DNA of 10,954 bases from an uncultured Candidatus Saccharibacteria bacterium (GTDB taxonomy: Bacteria; Patescibacteria; Saccharimonadia; Saccharimonadales; JAEWBQ01): contig CAMPGV010000028.1 of the NCBI GenBank assembly GCA_946885745.1, positions 1 through 10,954 of the forward strand. The letters are read 5' to 3'. The translations under genes and the position numbers were made by a program. Below the pieces are notes generated by a model. It was given only the letters and a program-made list of their open reading frames with translations. It was not told where the DNA came from and searched no databases. Position 1 is the stretch's first letter; each line of letters starts with the position of its first letter. Shown one piece after another: positions 7,483-10,954 of this stretch.

Positions 7483-7487
7483 AGAAT

Positions 7488-8402
7488 TTAGCGTTTTCGC
7501 ATAAAGTAAATGATGAGCCCAAGCGATGGGATTGCGCTCACGAGAAGCACCACCCAAAACATATATGGCTGCTCAGCTCCGGGAATCGTCAGATTCATGC
7601 CAAAGAGTCCGGCTACCATTGTCGGCACAGTGAAGGCCAATGTAATAGTCGTCAGGACGCGCATCGTTTCGTTAAGTCGAGTATCCATGACGGCACGATA
7701 TGAATCACGCAGGTTGGTGATTGTGCGCAGCAAGCTCGTACAGCGCGCTATCAACTGCTCAAGGTCAATCGATAAATCTTCAATAATATCTTTGTCGTCT
7801 TCGTAAAGTGTCAGCAACTTGCCACCGAGCAAATTTTCAAGTGCCGTATTAGTTGGTATGAGTGCGTCAAGGTAGTCATTGAGCTTACGCTCATACTCTA
7901 CGAGCTGCGTAATTTCTCGCGGATTCAAGTTGCGCACGTCACTCGTTGCAGCACGCATTTGGCGATTAATCTGTGCCACGCGCGTACTATACTGGCGCGT
8001 AATCGCTTCAATCATGTACATAAATAATTTCGTCTTTTGCGTGGTTGGCACCTGTACAGTATCGATAAACGGCTGCCATAAACGATCAAGGGGGTCACTA
8101 CTGACGGTCACCAGGTTCTTCTTACCCATGGCAAACAAAATTGGTGTCGTGAAGTCATTAAAGTCATCATCTGTATCGGGCAGGCGAGTAATAAAATATG
8201 TCCAACCATTTTCAGTGTCGAGGCGAGGCACCTCGTGCGGGTCGAGGCTATCGCGCAGAATATCCTCGTCAAGACCAAAAGCAATAAGTTCCTGTAGCTC
8301 TTCGTCGCCCGGCTGCTCACAACGTATCCAGGTGCCACTCAAAATCTCTTTAATACGAGTAATCTCTGGTTTCTGGCTAACGGAGCGGTAGAACGTAATC
8401 AT
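7488..8402 (-). CDS. CorA-family divalent cation (Mg2+/Co2+-type) transporter
   Basis: This 304-residue protein has the CorA layout: an N-terminal cytosolic alpha/beta domain (about 1-120), a long helical stalk (about 125-250), and two C-terminal membrane helices (about 249-268 and 282-300). The GMN signature is intact at 268-270 in GLFGMNLTIPG, at the end of the first helix where it forms the selectivity filter of the pentameric channel. A basic tail (MRKR) follows the second helix, as usual. Length is on the short side but normal for the family. GMN supports Mg2+ as the main substrate; Co2+, Ni2+ or Mn2+ are possible and not resolved by sequence. ATG 8402 has TATCAT 7 bases upstream and no usable Shine-Dalgarno (GAGAG abuts the ATG directly), so it is probably leaderless. 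It ends in TAA. Confidence 0.92.
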   Translation of the reverse strand: MITFYRSVSQKPEITRIKEILSGTWIRCEQPGDEELQELIAFGLDEDILRDSLDPHEVPRLDTENGWTYFITRLPDTDDDFNDFTTPILFAMGKKNLVTVSSDPLDRLWQPFIDTVQVPTTQKTKLFMYMIEAITRQYSTRVAQINRQMRAATSDVRNLNPREITQLVEYERKLNDYLDALIPTNTALENLLGGKLLTLYEDDKDIIEDLSIDLEQLIARCTSLLRTITNLRDSYRAVMDTRLNETMRVLTTITLAFTVPTMVAGLFGMNLTIPGAEQPYMFWVVLLVSAIPSLGLIIYFMRKR

Positions 8403-8409
8403 CTCTCTT

Positions 8410-8415
8410 ATGATA
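8410..8415 (-). promoter_or_regulatory. -10 box of the CorA gene
   Basis: TATCAT on the minus strand lies 7 bases before ATG 8402, placing the transcription start at the AUG. The -35 region is poor. The rest of 8403-8548 holds no gene I can support. Confidence 0.5.
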
Positions 8416-8548
8416 CACCAGCAGCAGCTACTTTATGACATTGAGTTGGTTATTCGAGATTTGTTTTTGACACTGTTTCACTAACCTGCTGAACGGGTGG
8501 GGTGATTAACACGACTTTCAAGCTAACCCTATCTTTAAGCTTCATACT

Positions 8549-9046
8549 CTACTGGCCGGCCCAAGCGCGCCAACCGCTTGAATATGCATAACGAGCTGCT
8601 CCAGATCCGATAAGATCGCTACAAATTGCCGTATAGTTGGCAATCGGATTAGTTGTATACTCTGCAAAAGTTCGTCCGCTACCGTACGCATACGTTTTGC
8701 CAGATTTCGCTAAAGCAACTAGAGCATAGTTTGTACTAGAAGTACTGCCGCAGTATAAGAAATTAGTCGCTGTGTTCGTAATATCATAAGCGGATTTATT
8801 AAGCTGAGCCCCCACTGCCTCTAGACCGGTGTCCGTTTGCGCCGGATATGTCCCCAAGTCTACCTTAAGGAGTTCGATCTTCTTGCCAGTATTGGCCATG
8901 TCAGCTCGCACGCTCGCTTCGATAGAACGAGTCTGTATACCGTTATAGGCAACAATTGTAATAGCCGCCAGTATTGCAATCACAACGATGACAATCAATA
9001 GTTCAACAATAGTGAAACCGGTTGTGTGTTTATTTTTTACCCACAT
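8549..9046 (-). CDS. Type IV pilin-like protein (short pilin)
   Basis: This 165-residue protein has a class III (prepilin) signal: MWVKNKHTTG, with cleavage by prepilin peptidase expected after G10. It is followed by FTIVELLIVIVVIAIL with Phe1 and Glu5 of the mature protein, the residues needed for N-methylation and assembly. The hydrophobic helix runs to about residue 33, and AYNGIQ follows. The C-terminal head (about 60-165) is rich in Ser, Thr, Ala, Tyr and Gly and has two cysteines (C99, C142), a probable disulfide. It should form or tip a type IV pilus on the cell surface; whether it is the major or a minor pilin cannot be told. The N-terminus and promoter are near copies of those of the longer pilin upstream. 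There is no Shine-Dalgarno; the -10 ends 11 bases before the ATG. It ends in TAG. Assembly genes (PilB, PilC, PilD) are not in the window. Confidence 0.88.
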   Translation of the reverse strand: MWVKNKHTTGFTIVELLIVIVVIAILAAITIVAYNGIQTRSIEASVRADMANTGKKIELLKVDLGTYPAQTDTGLEAVGAQLNKSAYDITNTATNFLYCGSTSSTNYALVALAKSGKTYAYGSGRTFAEYTTNPIANYTAICSDLIGSGAARYAYSSGWRAWAGQ

Positions 9047-9057
9047 ATAGTGACTTC

Positions 9058-9086
9058 AGTATACCCAACGACATGCTTATGGTAAA
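9058..9086 (-). promoter_or_regulatory. Promoter of the short pilin gene
   Basis: On the minus strand, -35 TTTACC (9081-9086), a 17-base spacer and -10 TATACT (9058-9063). Transcription should start about 4 bases before ATG 9046. The -35 lies within a 15-base element at 9073-9087 that is repeated in front of the long pilin gene with one mismatch. Confidence 0.75.
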
Positions 9087-9121
9087 GCTTCTAGCAAGAC
9101 CGCAGCATATAATGAACGATA

Positions 9122-9340
9122 CTAGCGCCTATACTGCTGGATTATCGCATGAAGTCTATAACCCACGTACAATCCCCAGACCGTACCTAAAATCGTACGC
9201 TGAGTTTGCATAGTCCACTCCGCATCAGCACCAAGATTGAGGGCGGTAAATACGAAAATAAACCCCACCACTGCAGTGAAAATGCTGGCAATAATCAACG
9301 TCACGATCAGTTCTTGAGTAAATTTCAGTTTATTATTCAT
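9122..9340 (-). CDS. Small two-helix membrane protein (unrecognised)
   Basis: This 72-residue protein starts MNNKLKF and has two hydrophobic stretches, about residues 10-34 and 50-64, with a short polar loop between (ADAEWTMQTQR) and a basic tail. This suggests a hairpin in the membrane with both ends in the cytosol. I do not recognise a family. ATG 9340 comes 2 bases after the stop of the long pilin gene, so it is almost certainly co-transcribed and translationally coupled. A start 21 bases earlier would overlap the pilin gene and is less likely. Its position between two pilin genes suggests a role in assembly or anchoring of that pilin, which is inference. It ends in TAG, just upstream of the short pilin promoter. 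Confidence 0.7.
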   Translation of the reverse strand: MNNKLKFTQELIVTLIIASIFTAVVGFIFVFTALNLGADAEWTMQTQRTILGTVWGLYVGYRLHAIIQQYRR

Positions 9341-9342
9341 AA

Positions 9343-10326
9343 CTACTTCACCCAAAGCCAAATTATGCCAGGGTTTGGCTGTGTGCCGTTAATCCATGGA
9401 GCAGGTGTAAAGCCCGAGGATGCGGTCGCAATCGTACCCCACCAACTGCCCGCGCCACCCCATGTCGTCAGCAGGCGAGATGAGTTAATATACGGCATAA
9501 CAGTAGACGGTGCGCTGGTGTCATCAAGTGTCGTATCAACCGTCCATGTGTCGTACCGTTCGATGTTCGTCGTGTTATTTACGGCCGTGGTGCCAGTGAA
9601 TGTATTGCTATACGGCGCCTCCCAAACACCGCCCCAGCGGCCAAGCGCCACAGCGTCCATGCGGTACTGAAGCTTACCGCCAAGATTTGTCTTAATGAGA
9701 TCTGCTTTGTCGAGAATAGAGTACTGTGTTGAAATCGACGGATTCGCCTCATTTACACTACGAACATTGGTTGAATTCCAGCTCGTATACGGACCTGGGT
9801 TGGTGACAATCAACGTCCACCCGCCACCAGATGTTGTCATGTCGCAGTAGGCCATAAAGTCAGACGAAGCACCTGCAGGCTTAATGCGATAAATACCGCT
9901 ACCAGTTGACTGACCAGCCTGTAACACGGCCCAGCACGACGTCGCGACAACGCCGTTTTGCATGTCACCCGGACAGCCCCCGCTCGATGGCTGCGTGGAA
10001 TCAGATACCTTATATGAAACATTGCCACTTGTTGCGGTTACGCAGTAACCTTGACCCGAGTTTGTCAGTGTATATTGATAGCTAACGTCCGACCCGTTAT
10101 TTATTTCTACTCCAGACAAAGAAGAAGGAAAGCTACCATTATCCACCTGATATAGTGCAAGCTTTTTCTTCACCTGCGCCAGTGCGTTGCTTGCCGTGCT
10201 CGCGCGAGCCCGCTGCTGAATGCCGTTATAGGCAACGATAGTGATTGCCGCCAAGATAGCGATCACCACGATCACGATTAGAAGTTCGACGATAGTAAAG
10301 CCATGTTGTTTATGTTTTGCCCACAT
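9343..10326 (-). CDS. Type IV pilin fused to a fibrinogen-like (YCD...GGGW) domain
   Basis: This 327-residue protein is about twice the usual pilin length. Residues 1-9 are a prepilin leader (MWAKHKQHG, cleavage after G9). Residues 10-36 carry FTIVELLIVIVVIAIL with Glu5 of the mature protein and AYNGIQ. A pilin-like stem follows (about 37-120, with C95 and C118). From about 130 a fibrinogen-like domain begins: SCWAVLQAG (130-138), SGIYRIKPAG (143-152), FMAYCDMTTSGGGWTLI (157-173). These are the hallmarks of the fibrinogen-like YCDxxxxGGGW domain, with C131 and C161 spaced like the first disulfide of fibrinogen domains. The tail is Trp-rich and ends IIWLWVK. In animals such domains bind sugars or acetyl groups, so this pilin may be an adhesin for a host cell or surface; that is inference. 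TATACT lies 8 bases before ATG 10326 with no strong Shine-Dalgarno. It ends in TAG and is coupled to the small membrane gene. Confidence 0.88.
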   Translation of the reverse strand: MWAKHKQHGFTIVELLIVIVVIAILAAITIVAYNGIQQRARASTASNALAQVKKKLALYQVDNGSFPSSLSGVEINNGSDVSYQYTLTNSGQGYCVTATSGNVSYKVSDSTQPSSGGCPGDMQNGVVATSCWAVLQAGQSTGSGIYRIKPAGASSDFMAYCDMTTSGGGWTLIVTNPGPYTSWNSTNVRSVNEANPSISTQYSILDKADLIKTNLGGKLQYRMDAVALGRWGGVWEAPYSNTFTGTTAVNNTTNIERYDTWTVDTTLDDTSAPSTVMPYINSSRLLTTWGGAGSWWGTIATASSGFTPAPWINGTQPNPGIIWLWVK

Positions 10327-10334
10327 TACTCACC

Positions 10335-10363
10335 AGTATATACAAGGTAATGCTCATGGTAAA
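10335..10363 (-). promoter_or_regulatory. Promoter of the long pilin gene
   Basis: On the minus strand, -35 TTTACC (10358-10363), a 17-base spacer and -10 TATACT (10335-10340). The -10 ends 8 bases before ATG 10326, so the transcript starts at or next to the AUG. The same -35, spacing and -10 occur at the short pilin gene. Confidence 0.78.
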
Positions 10364-10383
10364 GTTTACGACGCCAAATAGAA

Positions 10384-10407
10384 GAGCTCCCGCAGGCGCG
10401 GGAGCTC
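10384..10407 (-). terminator. Strong Rho-independent terminator
   Basis: GAGCTCCCGC and GCGGGAGCTC form a perfect 10-bp GC-rich stem with a 4-base loop. On the minus strand it is followed by TTCTATTT. It ends transcription of the 101-residue membrane protein gene and insulates the long pilin promoter just downstream. Confidence 0.85.
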
Positions 10408-10445
10408 AACCGTAACGGGAACTCTCGACCACAGGAGCTGAGGCT

Positions 10446-10751
10446 CTAAATTTTGAGCCCGACACAAAAAAGACGCCAGATGATCCAGCCAAGACCAGCA
10501 GTGACCATGCCAACACCCATAAACACAAGTGTAGGAAGCCGAAAGTCAGTCTCTTCCCAGAACACATACGCCGCGTACGAACGAACTGGCTCAATAAAAT
10601 AACCAAGAACTGCCACAAGGGCAACCGCCAGGCTCCATGCAACTATGACAAGAATCGTTAACACTAGAAACCTAACCACTCTTACAATGAAGCTTAGCAC
10701 TCCTGTAATTGCTCGGCGAAGAAACTCTTTCACACTTTCCCAATCTTTCAA
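10446..10751 (-). CDS. Small membrane protein (unrecognised), start uncertain
   Basis: The frame encodes 101 residues from a TTG at 10751. An amphipathic start (KDWESVKEFLRR) precedes hydrophobic segments at about 16-53 (one long or two short helices) and a third at about 75-93, then a basic WRLFCVGLKI end. I do not recognise a family. No Shine-Dalgarno precedes the TTG. A strong promoter upstream points instead at ATG 10770, which is in a different frame (19 bases away) and stops after 32 codons. Either the TTG is the true start with an 18-20 base leader, or one base is inserted and the real product is about 107 residues beginning MTSSYY. It ends in TAG and is followed by a strong terminator, so it appears monocistronic. 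Confidence 0.6.
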   Translation of the reverse strand: MKDWESVKEFLRRAITGVLSFIVRVVRFLVLTILVIVAWSLAVALVAVLGYFIEPVRSYAAYVFWEETDFRLPTLVFMGVGMVTAGLGWIIWRLFCVGLKI

Positions 10752-10775
10752 GGTAATACGAGGACGTCATTTTTT

Positions 10776-10804
10776 ATTATAACATTATTCTTCGTATAAT
10801 TCAA
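10776..10804 (-). promoter_or_regulatory. Promoter of the 101-residue membrane protein gene (extended -10)
   Basis: On the minus strand, -35 TTGAAT (10799-10804), a 17-base spacer and -10 TATAAT (10776-10781) preceded by TGT, an extended -10. Five A residues separate the -10 from ATG 10770. It is the strongest-looking promoter in the window. Confidence 0.82.
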
Positions 10805-10846
10805 TGTGTCACTTGGCGCTGAGACTACATTAAATACGTCACGCCA

Positions 10847-10954
10847 CTAAGATGCCGGACCGGTTGAATTTGAAAGATTGGTCGTGCCGTTCCAAACCCA
10901 ATCAGTACTGTTGCCATCGGCAAAAGCAGGAGTGCCTGCACCCTCGGTAATCAT
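10847..10954 (-). CDS. C-terminal end of a protein running off the right edge
   Basis: Reading leftward from the window edge, 35 codons are open and end in TAG at 10847. The residues include GTPAFADGNSTDWVWNG and a Ser/Asn/Thr/Gly-rich tail. The composition (Asn, Thr, Ser, Gly, Trp, no Lys or Arg) is like the C-terminal half of the long pilin, which also ends in a Trp-rich segment, so this may be the end of another surface or pilin-like protein. The frame happens to have ATG at its first codon in the window, but the position at the edge makes a truncated longer gene more likely than a 35-residue one. No terminator is clear between it and the next promoter. Confidence 0.55.
   Translation of the reverse strand: MITEGAGTPAFADGNSTDWVWNGTTNLSNSTGPAS

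Noticed and set aside
7879..8391. 170-residue plus-strand frame opposite CorA
   Set aside because: It lies wholly antisense to a CorA gene with intact GMN. Its Ser/Arg-rich, Cys-containing product resembles no family and it has no promoter or Shine-Dalgarno.
8410..8484. 24-codon plus-strand frame in the gap upstream of CorA
   Set aside because: It has no ribosome site, its ATG lies within the -10 box of CorA, and nothing suggests selection.
8521..8545. AAGCTAA...TTAAGCTT imperfect repeat after the short pilin as a terminator
   Set aside because: The stem is only about 7 AT-rich pairs with a bulge and is not followed by a T-tract on the minus strand.
9206..9670. 154-residue plus-strand frame across the small membrane gene and the long pilin gene
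   Set aside because: It is antisense to the fibrinogen-like domain codons and to a coupled downstream gene, with no initiation signals.
10406..10642. 78-residue minus-strand frame with hydrophobic content overlapping the 101-residue frame
   Set aside because: It is a frame-shifted shadow of the membrane gene and runs into the terminator stem at 10398-10407, where a real gene would not end.
1..10954. CRISPR array, insertion sequence, tRNA/rRNA, or prophage
   Set aside because: I found no regularly spaced repeats, transposase-like product, cloverleaf-type sequence, or phage structural gene on either strand by reading. Exhaustive tRNA and covariance searches could not be run.

Overview
The window reads as one contiguous piece of a small-genome bacterial chromosome, most likely from Candidatus Saccharibacteria (TM7) or another Patescibacteria/CPR lineage. 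The main reason is the pair of type IV pilin-like proteins whose N-termini are near-identical in the style I associate with Saccharibacteria (FTIVELLIVIVVIAIL followed by an AYNGIQ segment). Compact spacing, near-50% GC and small accessory-type proteins agree with this. The lineage call is inference; there is no rRNA or other marker gene here. The standard code fits: both large ATPase genes are open with no in-frame TGA. None of the 13 coding regions called here ends in TGA.

Layout. 31-498 (+) is a GreA/GreB-type elongation-factor homologue closed by a hairpin terminator. 587-3136 (+) and 3120-5441 (-) are two P-type ATPases of different subfamilies (a PMR1/SERCA-like type II pump and a CtpE-like pump). 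They converge and overlap by 17 bp at their 3' ends. 5512-5997 (+) is a VOC/PhnB-like protein, divergent from the second ATPase across a 70-bp promoter region that carries a perfect inverted repeat. On the minus strand, 7349-6055 looks like a three-gene operon: a very acidic 116-residue protein, a previously unlisted 28-residue basic peptide, and a YpfJ-type membrane-anchored zinc metallopeptidase. 8402-7488 (-) is a CorA-family divalent-cation transporter. 10326-8549 (-) is a surface/pilus block: a long pilin fused to a fibrinogen-like YCD...GGGW domain, a 72-residue two-helix membrane protein, and a short pilin. Upstream are a strong terminator, a 101-residue membrane protein whose start is problematic, and the C-terminal end of another protein running off the right edge.

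How it fits together. Two themes stand out: divalent-cation transport (two Ca2+-type P-ATPases and CorA) and an outward-facing pilus/adhesin set. The transport and surface genes have a clear -10 box 5-11 bp before the start codon and no Shine-Dalgarno, so they probably give leaderless or near-leaderless mRNAs. The remaining genes (GreA-like, VOC, acidic protein, 28-residue peptide, peptidase) have Shine-Dalgarno sequences. The two pilin genes share a duplicated promoter element. I see no tRNA, rRNA, CRISPR array, insertion sequence, prophage or attachment site.
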